A program made the position numbers and the translations under genes. A stretch of 64,000 nt of DNA, from positions 1 through 64,000 of the forward strand of contig NZ_JAKSXZ010000140.1 in the NCBI RefSeq assembly GCF_022829465.1. The letters are read 5' to 3'. This document shows, in pieces, positions 46,188 through 54,828 of the stretch (position 1 is its first letter; every line of letters begins with the position of its first letter). Origin of the DNA: Methylobacterium sp. J-067. Its GTDB lineage: Bacteria; Pseudomonadota; Alphaproteobacteria; Rhizobiales; Beijerinckiaceae. The notes beneath the pieces are model-generated. The model worked only from the letters and a program-made list of their open reading frames with translations. It did not search any database and was not told the DNA's origin.

Positions 46188-46631
46188 ATGCTCGGCGCAA
46201 GATACAGCGTGACTCACCCCGCCTCCCTGGAGAAGCCGACGCTGCTGCGCCCGGCTCCCATGGAGGAGAACCCCTCGCCGTTCGTGCCCGGCGCCTGCGC
46301 CAAATGGGCTCGGGCCGAGGGCATCGGCTTCGGCGACCTCGCCGTGATGATGGTGGCCGATCCCCTCGAGGCGGCGGCCCTCCGGCAGGGCCTCGCCTGG
46401 GTCGGCGCCCGGACGAAGGATCTCGATCCGGCGACCGGCGAACACGAACTCGCCCTCGTGCTCTCGGGCGCCAGCCTCGCCATCGTGGACAGCGCCTTGG
46501 CGCCGAACTACGCGCGGGCGCTCGGCCGGCTCGGCCGCCTGCCGCCCCTGTGGTGGAACGGCCCCGGCGCCGATTTCGCCCGGCTCGACCACGCCCTGGC
46601 GGAGCATGCCGAGCCCGGCCGGGTATGCTAG
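46188..46631 (+). CDS. Acyl-CoA synthetase-like N-terminal stub
   Basis: A protein of about 147 residues. The middle, DLAVMMVADPLEAAALRQGL and LVLSGASLAIVDSALAPNYA, has the layout of the N-terminal subdomain of fatty acyl-CoA synthetases (FATP-like), but the frame stops before the AMP-binding loop (no SSGTTGxPK) and the C-terminal lid. It is therefore either a degenerate remnant or a stand-alone small protein. No start has a good ribosome binding site; ATG 46188, GTG 46209 and ATG 46260 are candidates. The crotonase gene follows directly, so the pair may once have been an acyl-CoA activation and hydration unit. Confidence 0.55.
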   Translation: MLGARYSVTHPASLEKPTLLRPAPMEENPSPFVPGACAKWARAEGIGFGDLAVMMVADPLEAAALRQGLAWVGARTKDLDPATGEHELALVLSGASLAIVDSALAPNYARALGRLGRLPPLWWNGPGADFARLDHALAEHAEPGRVC

Positions 46632-46672
46632 ATCCGTCTCCTGAGGGCCGCAGAGCCCGAAGGGAGACGCCG

Positions 46673-47455
46673 TTGACCGCTGCTGAGCCCGTCCTTCTCC
46701 GGCACGATGCGGAGGGTATCGCCACCCTCGTGCTGAACCGCCCAGCGGCGCGCAACGCCCTGTCGCTGGCGCTGATGAACGCCCTGCAGGACGCCCTCGA
46801 CGCGATCCGCGAGGACGATTCGGTGCGGGTGGTGGTCCTCAAGGCTGCAGGACCCGCCTTCTGCGCCGGGCACGATCTGCGCGAAATGCGCGCCGATTCC
46901 TCGCCCGAGACAACGGACCACCTCTTCCGGACATGCGCCCGGCTCATGACGAGCCTCGTGCGCCTGCCGAAGCCCGTGATCGCGCAGGTCCGCGGCATCG
47001 CCACGGCGGCGGGCTGCCAGCTCGTCGCCTCCTGCGATCTCGCGATCTGCACCGCGGAGGCGCGCTTCGCCACGCCCGGCGTGCAGATCGGCCTGTTCTG
47101 CTCGACGCCGATGGTCGCCCTCTCGCGGGTGGTGCCGCGCAAGGCGGCGATGGAGATGCTGCTGCTCGGCGAGCCTATCGACGCCGCCGAGGCCCTGCGC
47201 ATCGGCCTCGTGAACCGCGTGGTGCCCGCCGACCGCCTGGACGCCTGCGTCGCCGACATGGCGGGCCGCATCGCCGCAAAGGCGCGGAAAGTGCTCGCCG
47301 TCGGCAAGGAGGCTTTCGCCCGGCAGGGCGAAATGACTCTCGACGAGGCCTACGCCTACACGGCGCAGGTGATGACGCGGAACATGGCCATGGCCGACGC
47401 GCAGGAGGGCATCGACGCCTTCCTGCAGAAGCGGGCGCCCGTCTGGGAGGGGTGA
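46673..47455 (+). CDS. Enoyl-CoA hydratase/isomerase family protein (crotonase)
   Basis: A 260-residue crotonase-fold enzyme acting on acyl-CoA thioesters. The oxyanion-hole blocks are AFCAGHDLREM and GIATAAGCQLVASCDLAICT. TPGVQIGLFCSTPMVALSR lies where the catalytic acids sit, but the glutamate that normally follows the first Pro-Gly segment in true hydratases is not obvious, so the exact reaction is uncertain. It ends in the common FLQKRAPVWEG. The TTG at 46673 has AGGGAG upstream; an ATG at 46625 is in frame and overlaps the stop of the upstream stub gene. Confidence 0.88.
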   Translation: MTAAEPVLLRHDAEGIATLVLNRPAARNALSLALMNALQDALDAIREDDSVRVVVLKAAGPAFCAGHDLREMRADSSPETTDHLFRTCARLMTSLVRLPKPVIAQVRGIATAAGCQLVASCDLAICTAEARFATPGVQIGLFCSTPMVALSRVVPRKAAMEMLLLGEPIDAAEALRIGLVNRVVPADRLDACVADMAGRIAAKARKVLAVGKEAFARQGEMTLDEAYAYTAQVMTRNMAMADAQEGIDAFLQKRAPVWEG

Positions 47456-47548
47456 TCCGCCGCGCCTCCCCGGTGGTAGGCGGCGCGGTCGCCGTGCCCT
47501 AATCTGTCCGCTGTCCCGCAGAGGCGGGCCGCCGGTGCGGGACGGGCG

Positions 47549-47827
47549 ATGACAGCCACCACCGACTTGATCGGCCTGACCCTGGCCTTCTACGGGTCGA
47601 TGCCGCCCCCGCGCCCTCCCCGGCCCGAGCGCGACGGCCCGACCTGGGCGGCGGCGCTCCTTATCGGCGGCGTCTGCCTCGCCACCGTGATGCCGATGAT
47701 CACGATCTGGACCTTTCACCGGCCGCTTGAAGCGGCGAAGACGCGCTGCCTCCATGCGGGCGGCCGCATCGTCTACGGCGCCCTCGACGGCAGCGAGTTC
47801 CGCTGCGATCCACCGCCCAAGCGCTGA
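47549..47827 (+). CDS. Small membrane protein of unknown function
   Basis: A 92-residue protein. A Pro/Arg-rich stretch (PPPRPPRPERDGP) precedes one membrane helix (AAALLIGGVCLATVMPMITI, about 35-54), and a short extracytoplasmic tail has two cysteines (TRCLHAGG, FRCDPPP) that could pair. I do not recognise the family. The ATG at 47549 has only a weak ribosome binding site. It lies 70 bases before the cardiolipin synthase gene and may be co-transcribed. Confidence 0.6.
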   Translation: MTATTDLIGLTLAFYGSMPPPRPPRPERDGPTWAAALLIGGVCLATVMPMITIWTFHRPLEAAKTRCLHAGGRIVYGALDGSEFRCDPPPKR

Positions 47828-47897
47828 GAAGGCGCACCGAACGGGCAGACTTGCGCCGAGGCTGGGCTATATCGCCCGCAGGCTTCAGCCGCATGGG

Positions 47898-49340
47898 ATG
47901 CCAGTGGACCAGGTCGTCTATCGTTGGATCAACTCGACCGCTTTGCTGCGGGCGGACGTGGAGGCGCTGGTCGGCGTCTGCCTCGCCATCGCGGTGACGG
48001 TGCATGCGCTGCTGCGCAAGCGGCGCGTGAGCGTGGCCGTGGGGTGGATCGGGCTGGCGTGGCTCTCGCCGATCTTCGGATCGGCCCTCTACCTGCTGCT
48101 CGGCATCAACCGCGTCTATCGCCGGGCGCGGAAGATGCGCGGGCGCCCCTCCGAGGCGGTGCCGCCGCCGGATGCGGACGATGCCGTCGTGCCGGAAACC
48201 CTGTGGCCTCTGGACCGGGCGATCCGGCGCATCACCGGCGCGCCCGCGCTCATCGGCAACCGGGTGCGGATGTTCCGCAACGGCGACGCAGCCTACCCGG
48301 AGATGCTGGCCGGAATTCGAGACGCGCGGGCGAGCGTCGCCATGACGAGCTACATCTTCCGCGATGACGCGACCGGCCGCGAATTCTGCGAGGCCCTGGC
48401 GCAGGCCAAGGGCCGGGGCGTCGAGGTGCGGGTCATCATCGACGGGATCGGCGGCGGCTATTTCCGGACGCCGGCCTACAAGCGCCTGCACGCGGCCGGC
48501 GTGCCCGCCGCCCTGTTCATGCATTCTGCCCTCCCCTGGCGGATGCCGTTCCTGAACCTGCGCAACCACAAGAAGCTGCTGATCCTCGACGGACGGGTCG
48601 CCTTCACGGGCGGGCTGAACATCGCCGCCGCGAACCGCGTGAGCACGAAGCCCCGGGATCCGATCCGCGACATCCATTTCCGGTTCGAGGGGCCGGTGGT
48701 GGACCAGCTCGTCACGGCCTTCACGGCGGACTGGGCCTTCGCCGACGGCGAGAGCCTCGACGGGCCGCCCTGGTTCATGGAGGCGCCCGCCGTCGGCGAC
48801 TGCGTGGCCCGCGTGGTGACGTCGGGGCCCGATGCCGACGTGCAGAAGATCGAGCAGGTTGTGATCCAGGCGTTGAACTGCGCCCGCCGCCGGGTGCGGA
48901 TCGCGACGCCCTACTTCCTGCCGGACGAACTCGTGACCGGCGCCCTCATCCAGGCCGCGACGCGGGGGATCTCCGTCGAGGTGGTGATCCCGGCGGTCAG
49001 CGATCACCGGTTTATCGATTGGGCGATGCGCGCCCATCTCGACGTGCTGATCCGCGCGGGCGTGCGGGTCTATCTCGACCGCGATCCGTTCGACCACGCC
49101 AAGGCGATGGTGGTCGATGACGTGTGGTGCTTCGTCGGCAGCGCCAACTGGGACATGCGCAGCTTCCGCCTGAACTTCGAGCTGAACGTCGAGGTGATCG
49201 ACGCGGATCTCGCCGGGCAGATCGATGCGCTGATCCGGGCGAAGATGGACCTGCCGCTTACCGAGAAGGATCTCGCAAACCGATTCTTGCCCGTGCGCTT
49301 GCGCGACGCAGGCGTTCGGCTGCTGCTGCCATACCTCTGA
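47898..49340 (+). CDS. cls: Cardiolipin synthase, phospholipase D type
   Basis: A 480-residue inner-membrane enzyme that joins phosphatidyl groups to make cardiolipin. Two N-terminal membrane helices (about 20-36 and 45-68) precede two phospholipase D modules. The first active site is LRNHKKLLILDGRVAFTGGL and the second is FDHAKAMVVDDVWCFVGSAN, both with H-x-K-x4-D intact. The C-terminus ends in RLLLPYL, typical of the family. The ATG at 47898 is chosen for the hydrophobic start. Its last 83 bases overlap the end of the converging EEP-family gene. Confidence 0.93.
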   Translation: MPVDQVVYRWINSTALLRADVEALVGVCLAIAVTVHALLRKRRVSVAVGWIGLAWLSPIFGSALYLLLGINRVYRRARKMRGRPSEAVPPPDADDAVVPETLWPLDRAIRRITGAPALIGNRVRMFRNGDAAYPEMLAGIRDARASVAMTSYIFRDDATGREFCEALAQAKGRGVEVRVIIDGIGGGYFRTPAYKRLHAAGVPAALFMHSALPWRMPFLNLRNHKKLLILDGRVAFTGGLNIAAANRVSTKPRDPIRDIHFRFEGPVVDQLVTAFTADWAFADGESLDGPPWFMEAPAVGDCVARVVTSGPDADVQKIEQVVIQALNCARRRVRIATPYFLPDELVTGALIQAATRGISVEVVIPAVSDHRFIDWAMRAHLDVLIRAGVRVYLDRDPFDHAKAMVVDDVWCFVGSANWDMRSFRLNFELNVEVIDADLAGQIDALIRAKMDLPLTEKDLANRFLPVRLRDAGVRLLLPYL

Positions 49341-50037
49341 GCGGCGCGGGCGATTCCGGCTCCGGGCAGAGATGCACGACGATGGGCCGGTGGTCCGAGG
49401 GGCCGCGCGGCAGCACCGCGCTCTCCCGGCACACGAGCCCCCTGGCGATGCAGCGGTCGAGGCGCAGGGGCAGCACCTCGATCATCGAATGGGTCGGCCG
49501 CCGGGGGCCGATGTCGCGGAACCCCGGCACCATGGCCGGGCCGACGATGTTGTAATCGCCCAGCACCGCCGCGCGGGGCGGAAGGCCCGTCACGATCCGC
49601 CGCAACTGCCGCCGGTTCAGCATCTGTCCGTGCGAGAGGTGGACGTTGGCAATGCCGAACGTGCCGAGGTCGACCACTTGGCACACCCGGTGGACCACCG
49701 CGCCGGAGGGCAGCGTGACCGTGCGCGGCGGGCTCGGAAACGGGGTCGGGCTCCACATGGCGAGCCCGTGGATGCGCCCCGGCAGCGGCGCCCAGGCGTA
49801 ATGGCCGCCGACGCGCTCCTTCAGGAACCCGATGGCCCGCGTCGCCTCCTGCATCAGCAACAGGTCGGGCGATTCCTGCTCGATCAGGGCGATCACGTCC
49901 TCGATGGCCGCCCCCACCCGCCGCAGGAGATTCCAGCTGATGATCTTGAAGGCTGGGCTCGGGGTATCGAGGCCGGCTGGTGTCACGAGCTGCACGCCCG
50001 CCAGTTCCGGTGCATCCGCAAAGGTGGGTTTCGTCAT
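49258..50037 (-). CDS. Endonuclease/exonuclease/phosphatase (EEP) family hydrolase
   Basis: A 259-residue Mg-dependent hydrolase of the DNase I / sphingomyelinase fold. Markers are KIISWNLLRRVGAAIEDVIA, LLLMQEATRA (metal Glu), ANVHLSHGQ, VLGDYNIV (Asp-x-Asn) and the terminal GPSDHRPIVV (catalytic Asp-His). The substrate could be nucleic acid or a phospholipid. It converges on the cardiolipin synthase gene and overlaps its 3' end by 83 bases. A pairing of EEP and phospholipase D genes suggests a lipid-related role, which is an inference. The ATG at 50037 (MTKPTFADAP) is used. Confidence 0.88.
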   Translation of the reverse strand: MTKPTFADAPELAGVQLVTPAGLDTPSPAFKIISWNLLRRVGAAIEDVIALIEQESPDLLLMQEATRAIGFLKERVGGHYAWAPLPGRIHGLAMWSPTPFPSPPRTVTLPSGAVVHRVCQVVDLGTFGIANVHLSHGQMLNRRQLRRIVTGLPPRAAVLGDYNIVGPAMVPGFRDIGPRRPTHSMIEVLPLRLDRCIARGLVCRESAVLPRGPSDHRPIVVHLCPEPESPAPLRGMAAAAERLRRASARARIGLRDPSR

Positions 50038-50321
50038 CGTCCCCGACCGTTTCGCATTCGCCGGCCTCCCCGCCGCCTCGCTCAAACGCTTCGCGATCCG
50101 CTCGGTTCGACCGGCGCCGCGAGGGCCTTGCCGCGAGATCCTGGCTCCCGTGAGGCCGGAAGCGTCTCGGAAACCACGCTGCGATCACTTCTGTCGCGGA
50201 TGGGGGGAATCCGCACGTCTTGGGGCCGTCCCAGCGTGCGCCAACCTTCGCGATATGCTTTAGACCGCAACGATATTGCCGAACGGACCATTCCGTCCGG
50301 CCGGAATTTCAGGAGTTTCCC

Positions 50322-51119
50322 GTGGCTGCACGCATGCGTCACTTCAGCCTCGCCGTCGCGGCGCTCGGCCTGCTCGGCGGCGCCCTCACCGAGGCGCAGG
50401 CCGCCCAGTGCGGCAACACCTCGGCCGGGTTCGAGACCTGGAAGCGCGAGTTCATCGCCGAGAACCGGGGCCGCGCCAGCGCCGAAAGCCTCGATGCCCT
50501 CGCCGGCACCAGCTATTCCACCGCCACCATCTCGGCCGACCGGGGGCAGCACAGCTTCAAGCTCTCCCTCGACCAGTTCATGGCCAAGCGCGGCGCCGCC
50601 ACCATCGTGAAGCGCGGCCGCGCCCTGAAGCGCACCAACGCCGCCCTGTTCGATTCCATCGAGCAGCGCTACGGCGTGCCGCCGGGCCCGCTCCTGGCGA
50701 TCTGGGGCATGGAGACCGGCTTCGGTGCCGTGAAGGGGAACGTGAACACCCTCTCGGCCGTCGCGACTCTCGCCTACGATTGCCGCCGTTCGGAATACTT
50801 CACCGATCAGCTCCGCGCCGCCCTTACCCTGATCGACCGGGGCATCATCTCGGCCGGCACCCGCGGTGCGGCCCACGGTGAGATCGGCCACACCCAGTTC
50901 CTGCCGAAGAACGTGCTGAACTACGGCACCGGCGGCGACCTCAACAACGTCGGCGCGGCCCTCTCCTCCACGGCGAACTTCCTGAAGGCCCATGGCTGGC
51001 AGCGCGGCGCGGGCTACCAGCCCGGCGAGCCGAACTTCGCGGCCCTCCAGGGCTGGAACGCGGCCCAGGTCTACGAGCGGGCCATCGCCATCATCGGCAA
51101 GCAGATCGATCAGGACTGA
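50322..51119 (+). CDS. Lytic murein transglycosylase, MltB family
   Basis: A 265-residue exported enzyme that cleaves the glycan strands of peptidoglycan with formation of 1,6-anhydromuramic acid. A signal peptide (HFSLAVAALGLLGGALTEAQ) is followed by the slt/MltB fold. The catalytic glutamate is in IWGMETGFGAVKGN, with VATLAYDCRRSEYF and GEIGHTQFLPKNVLNYG as further family blocks. There is no lipobox, so it is a soluble periplasmic form. The GTG at 50322 has AGGAG six bases upstream; an ATG at 50334 is in frame. A strong intrinsic terminator follows. Confidence 0.92.
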   Translation: MAARMRHFSLAVAALGLLGGALTEAQAAQCGNTSAGFETWKREFIAENRGRASAESLDALAGTSYSTATISADRGQHSFKLSLDQFMAKRGAATIVKRGRALKRTNAALFDSIEQRYGVPPGPLLAIWGMETGFGAVKGNVNTLSAVATLAYDCRRSEYFTDQLRAALTLIDRGIISAGTRGAAHGEIGHTQFLPKNVLNYGTGGDLNNVGAALSSTANFLKAHGWQRGAGYQPGEPNFAALQGWNAAQVYERAIAIIGKQIDQD

Positions 51120-51142
51120 GACCGGTCCTCGTCGAAATGAAG

Positions 51143-51173
51143 GGGGGCGGGCCGCGAGGCCCGCCCCCTTTTT
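51143..51173 (+). terminator. Intrinsic terminator after the transglycosylase gene
   Basis: GGGGGCGGGCC (51143-51153) pairs perfectly with GGCCCGCCCCC (51158-51168) around GCGA and is followed by TTTTT. It stands four bases before the stop of the converging permease gene and probably ends only the plus-strand transcript. Confidence 0.9.
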
Positions 51174-51176
51174 CGT

Positions 51177-52544
51177 TCAGGCGGTCGCGAGCCCCGCCTT
51201 CTTTTTCTTGCCCAACGCCTCTTCCACCGTGCCGTCGCCGTCGAGATAGCCATGAACCTTCGGGTTCGGCATGATCAGCGAGGCCACGAAGGCGATGGCG
51301 AGCATGATCGTCACGTACCAGAAGAAGGTCGTCTCGATCCCCGCATCCTTGAACCACAGCGCCACGTACTCGGCGGTGCCGCCGAACATCGCGTTGGCGA
51401 GGGCATAGGACAGGCCGACGCCGAGCGCCCGGACGTTGGTGGGGAACAGCTCCGCTTTCACGATGCCGCTGATGCCCGTGTAGAATGAGATAACCGCCAG
51501 CCCGAGGGTGATCATCGCGAAGGCGAAGTAGGGGTCTTTGTTGGTGTGCAGGAACGACATGATCGGCACCACCATCAGCATGCCGAGGCCGCTGTAGAGG
51601 ATCATGTTGGCCTTGCGGCCGATCTTGTCCGACAGGGCGCCGAAGATCGGCTGGATCAGCATGTAGACCAGCAGAACCCAGGTCATGACCTGTGAGGCCG
51701 AGGTCTTCGGCATCCCGGCGGTGTTGACGAGATACTTCTGCATGTACGTCGTGAAGGTGTAGAAGCTCAGGCTGCCGCCGGCCGTGTAGGCGAGGACGAC
51801 GCAGAACGCCCGCCAGTGCTTGAACAGCTCGCTGAAGGTGCCGGCATTCTCCTTGTCGCCGGCTTCCTTGGTCTCGGCCAGGGAACGACGGAGGTAGAGC
51901 GCAACGACCGCGAGGCCCGCGCCGATGAAGAACGGGATGCGCCAGCCATAGGCCGTGAGTTCCGCGCTCGTCATGACGGCCTGGAGGCCGACCAGCACCA
52001 GGGACGCGAGCAGCTGCCCGCCGATCAGAGTGACGTACTGGAACGAGGCGAAGAACCCGCGCCGTCCCTTGATGGCGACCTCGCTCATGTAGGTGGCCGA
52101 CGTCCCGTACTCACCGCCGACAGAGAGGCCCTGGATCATCCGCGCCAGCAACAGCAGGACCGGCGCCAGGGTACCCACGGTGTCGTAGGTCGGCAGGATG
52201 CCGATCAGCAGCGAGCCGAAGCACATCATCAGCACGGAGATGACCATGGAGGTCCGCCGCCCGACCCGGTCGCCGATGCGCCCGAACAGCCAGCCGCCCA
52301 CCGGGCGCATGAAGAAGCCCACCGCGAAGATGCCCGCCGTCTGCAGGAGCTGGCTGGTGGAATCGCCCTTCGGGAAGAAGGCCGGGGCGAAGTAGAGGGC
52401 GAAGAAGGCGTAGCAGTAGAAGTCGTACCACTCGACGAGGTTGCCGGACGAAGAGCCGACGATCGCGAAGATGCGGCGGCGCCGGTCGGCCGCGTCGTGG
52501 GGCTCCGACGTGATGGTGATACGGCCGGCGGGAGGTGCGGACAT
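51177..52544 (-). CDS. Metabolite:H+ symporter, alpha-ketoglutarate permease (KgtP) type
   Basis: A 455-residue MFS transporter of the MHS family that takes up dicarboxylates or related acids with protons. About 12 membrane helices are visible. The family start GNLVEWYDFYCYAFFALYFA, the loop GRIGDRVGRRTSMV and IQGLSVGGEYGTSATYMSE are the KgtP/ProP group signatures. The C-terminal tail is lysine-rich (LGKKKKAGLATA). KgtP-like is preferred over ProP because the long C-terminal coiled coil of ProP is absent. The substrate is inferred only at family level. The ATG at 52544 gives a typical start. Confidence 0.9.
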   Translation of the reverse strand: MSAPPAGRITITSEPHDAADRRRRIFAIVGSSSGNLVEWYDFYCYAFFALYFAPAFFPKGDSTSQLLQTAGIFAVGFFMRPVGGWLFGRIGDRVGRRTSMVISVLMMCFGSLLIGILPTYDTVGTLAPVLLLLARMIQGLSVGGEYGTSATYMSEVAIKGRRGFFASFQYVTLIGGQLLASLVLVGLQAVMTSAELTAYGWRIPFFIGAGLAVVALYLRRSLAETKEAGDKENAGTFSELFKHWRAFCVVLAYTAGGSLSFYTFTTYMQKYLVNTAGMPKTSASQVMTWVLLVYMLIQPIFGALSDKIGRKANMILYSGLGMLMVVPIMSFLHTNKDPYFAFAMITLGLAVISFYTGISGIVKAELFPTNVRALGVGLSYALANAMFGGTAEYVALWFKDAGIETTFFWYVTIMLAIAFVASLIMPNPKVHGYLDGDGTVEEALGKKKKAGLATA

Positions 52545-52770
52545 GGCGTCTCCGGGACTCGCTGGGCCGACACTGCGCCGGCTTCTCGGGCTTGGGCGGA
52601 CGTTACAGCCCCAACCCCCGCCCGCAAGGGTCCCTCACGTTCGCGTGTGGGAGACGCGGCGGCTTGTCACCAGCCTTGGACGAACGATGCCGGAACGGTT
52701 TCGATTCCGTCCCCGTTCCGGCCCGGGTCGAGCGTCCGGTGGGCGCGCCCTCTGGGACGGTGGACGGCAG

Positions 52771-53598
52771 ATGAACAGGATTCTTCGCAGCACAGTGGCC
52801 GCAGCGGTCATCATGGCGGGCGCGACGACGGCCTTCGCCCAGGGTGGACCCGGTGGCGGGGCCGGCGGTGGCGGTGGCGCCGGGGGCGCGGCGGCCGGTC
52901 CGGGCGGCGGTGGCGGTCCGGGCGGCGGCGCGAGCGGCGGCCCCGGCGCGGGTGGACCGGGCGCGGCGGGTCCGGGTGGCGCAGGCGGCGGTGCAGGGAT
53001 GCGCGGCGGTGAAGGCGGCGGGCGCGGCCCGGCGGCCGGCGGCGGGGCGGAACGTGGTGGACCCGCCGAGCGCGGTGGCGCGGCCGAGCAGGGTGGCCCG
53101 GCCGGACGCGGCGGCGCGGCCGAGCGGGGCGGCGCGGAGCGTGGTGGCCCTGGCGAACGCGGTGATCGTGGTGGCCCCGGCGAGCGCGGCGAGCGTGGCG
53201 GACCCGGCGAGCGCAATGGGGCGGCCGAGCGCGGCGGTCCCGATGGCCGGAACGGGCCGGGTGCGGCCGGCGAGCGGCGCGGTGCCGAGCGGGGGCCGGG
53301 CGTCCGTGGCGGTCGAGAGGGGGGTGGGGTGCGCGGCGGCTATTCCCGCCTCGACACCGGGCGGCGCACGGAGTTCCGCCAGTCGCTCCTGCGGGGCGGT
53401 GTCTCGCGCCTCGACAGCGTGGACTTCGCGCTGAGCGTCGGCACGGCGATCCCGCGTTCGGTGCGGCTGCACCGTCTGCCGCCGGCCATCGTGGAGCTGG
53501 TGCCGGATTACGAGGGCTACGACTTCATCCTCGTGCGCGACGACATCGTCATCATCGATCCCGACACCTACGAGATCGTGGACGTGATCCCCGCCTGA
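52771..53598 (+). CDS. Secreted Gly-rich protein with DUF1236-like C-terminal domain
   Basis: A 275-residue exported protein. The signal peptide is MNRILRSTVAAAVIMAGATT with AFAQ cleavage. Residues about 28-185 are low complexity: first almost only Gly, Ala and Pro, then repeated AERGGP/GERGG units. The last 75 residues are folded and read AIPRSVRLHRLPPAIVELVP and FILVRDDIVIIDPDTYEIVD, the pattern of DUF1236 (a short RcnB-like beta domain frequent in Rhizobiales). The function is unknown; a cell-surface or periplasmic role is likely. The ATG at 52771 is clear; the frame upstream is not natural protein. Confidence 0.8.
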   Translation: MNRILRSTVAAAVIMAGATTAFAQGGPGGGAGGGGGAGGAAAGPGGGGGPGGGASGGPGAGGPGAAGPGGAGGGAGMRGGEGGGRGPAAGGGAERGGPAERGGAAEQGGPAGRGGAAERGGAERGGPGERGDRGGPGERGERGGPGERNGAAERGGPDGRNGPGAAGERRGAERGPGVRGGREGGGVRGGYSRLDTGRRTEFRQSLLRGGVSRLDSVDFALSVGTAIPRSVRLHRLPPAIVELVPDYEGYDFILVRDDIVIIDPDTYEIVDVIPA

Positions 53599-53610
53599 GC
53601 GGGCGAACGA

Positions 53611-54732
53611 TCACCGCCCGCCGTCGAGTAGCTTCGAGACGACGCGGGCGGTGTAATCGACCATCGGCACGATGCGGGCGTAGTTCAGCCGCGTCGGGCC
53701 GATGACGCCGACCACGCCGACGATCTTCTGCGACCCGTCGCGGAACGGCGCCGCGATGAGCGACGAGCCCGAGAGCGAGAACAGCTTGTTCTCGGAGCCG
53801 ATGAAGATCCGCACCCCCTCCCCCTGCTCGGCGCGGGCGAGGAGGTCGATCACGTCCTTCTGCGTCTCCAGGTCGTTGAACAGCAGGCGGATGCGCTCCA
53901 GGTCTTCGGCCGCGCGCAGGTCGTCCAGCAGATTGGCCTGTCCGCGCACGATGAGTTGCCGCGCCTCCGAGGGCCCGACCGGGGTCGCGAGGCCGGCATC
54001 CACCAGCCGCTCGGTGAGTTCGTCCAACTCGCGCTTCTTCGCGAGGCGGCCCACCTCAATCTCCGCGCGCAGCACGCCGAGGGTGCGCCCCGCGAGGCGG
54101 GCGTTGAGGTAGTTCGTCGCCTCCTGCAGCGCCCCCGCTGGCAGGCCGGGGGGCAGGTCGAGCAGGCGATTCTCGACGCTGCCGTCATCCGAGACCAGCA
54201 CCACCAGGGCGCGGGCGGGGTCGAGCCGCACGAACTCGATATGCTTCAGGCTCGCATTGGCCTTCGTGGTGAGCACCACGCCGGCCCCGCGCGACACGCC
54301 CGACAGGAGGCTCGACGCCTCCGTCAGCGCGGATTCGAAGGTGTGGCGCGAGGCGACCGCGCGCATCTGGCCCTCGATCCGGTCCTTCTCGTCCTGCCCG
54401 ACATCGCCGAGTTCGAGCATGGCATCCACGAAGAATCGCAGGCCCTGCTCGGTCGGCAGGCGCCCCGCCGAGGTGTGGGGCGCGAAGATCAGGCCGGAAT
54501 GCTCCAGATCCGCCATCACGTTGCGGATGGAGGCCGGGGAGAGCGCCATCGGCAGGATGCGCGCGAGGTTGCGCGAGCCCACCGGCTCTCCCGTCGTCAG
54601 GTAGCTCTCGACGATCTGCCGGAAGATCTCCCTGGCGCGCTCGTTGAGGGCAGAGAGGGCCTGCATCTGTTGATTTTGTGAAATGTCGAAGCTCTGATGT
54701 GTCACGGTCGCCGGGTCCTGACTCCCGATCAT
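53611..54732 (-). CDS. hrcA: Heat-inducible transcription repressor HrcA
   Basis: A 373-residue repressor that binds CIRCE operators of groESL-type operons and is refolded by GroEL. An N-terminal winged helix (ALNERAREIFRQIVESYLTT, then GSRNLARILPMALSPASIRN) leads into the dimerisation and effector domains, ending VVGVIGPTRLNYARIVPMVD, which is the family's C-terminal block. The start at 54732 (MIGSQDPAT) has a modest AGGG site; ATG at the internal MQALSALNER is also possible. No CIRCE inverted repeat was seen around it. It is divergent from rph, the classic alphaproteobacterial arrangement; grpE would be expected nearby but is not in the window. Confidence 0.95.
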   Translation of the reverse strand: MIGSQDPATVTHQSFDISQNQQMQALSALNERAREIFRQIVESYLTTGEPVGSRNLARILPMALSPASIRNVMADLEHSGLIFAPHTSAGRLPTEQGLRFFVDAMLELGDVGQDEKDRIEGQMRAVASRHTFESALTEASSLLSGVSRGAGVVLTTKANASLKHIEFVRLDPARALVVLVSDDGSVENRLLDLPPGLPAGALQEATNYLNARLAGRTLGVLRAEIEVGRLAKKRELDELTERLVDAGLATPVGPSEARQLIVRGQANLLDDLRAAEDLERIRLLFNDLETQKDVIDLLARAEQGEGVRIFIGSENKLFSLSGSSLIAAPFRDGSQKIVGVVGVIGPTRLNYARIVPMVDYTARVVSKLLDGGR

Positions 54733-54828
54733 GTCTGCCCTGGGCTCGCGGATCAATCCGCTGCTTGCTCGCCGGGGCCGTGCAGCCTATGAGCCCGGCC
54801 CGCACTTCTCGCAATGAAAGGGTGTCGC

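Noticed and set aside
52850..53330. GC-rich short repeats considered as a non-coding repeat tract
   Set aside because: They lie wholly in frame in an exported Gly-rich protein with a signal peptide before and a folded domain after.
54733..54828. A CIRCE operator between hrcA and rph
   Set aside because: No TTAGCACTC-N9-GAGTGCTAA or close variant is present.
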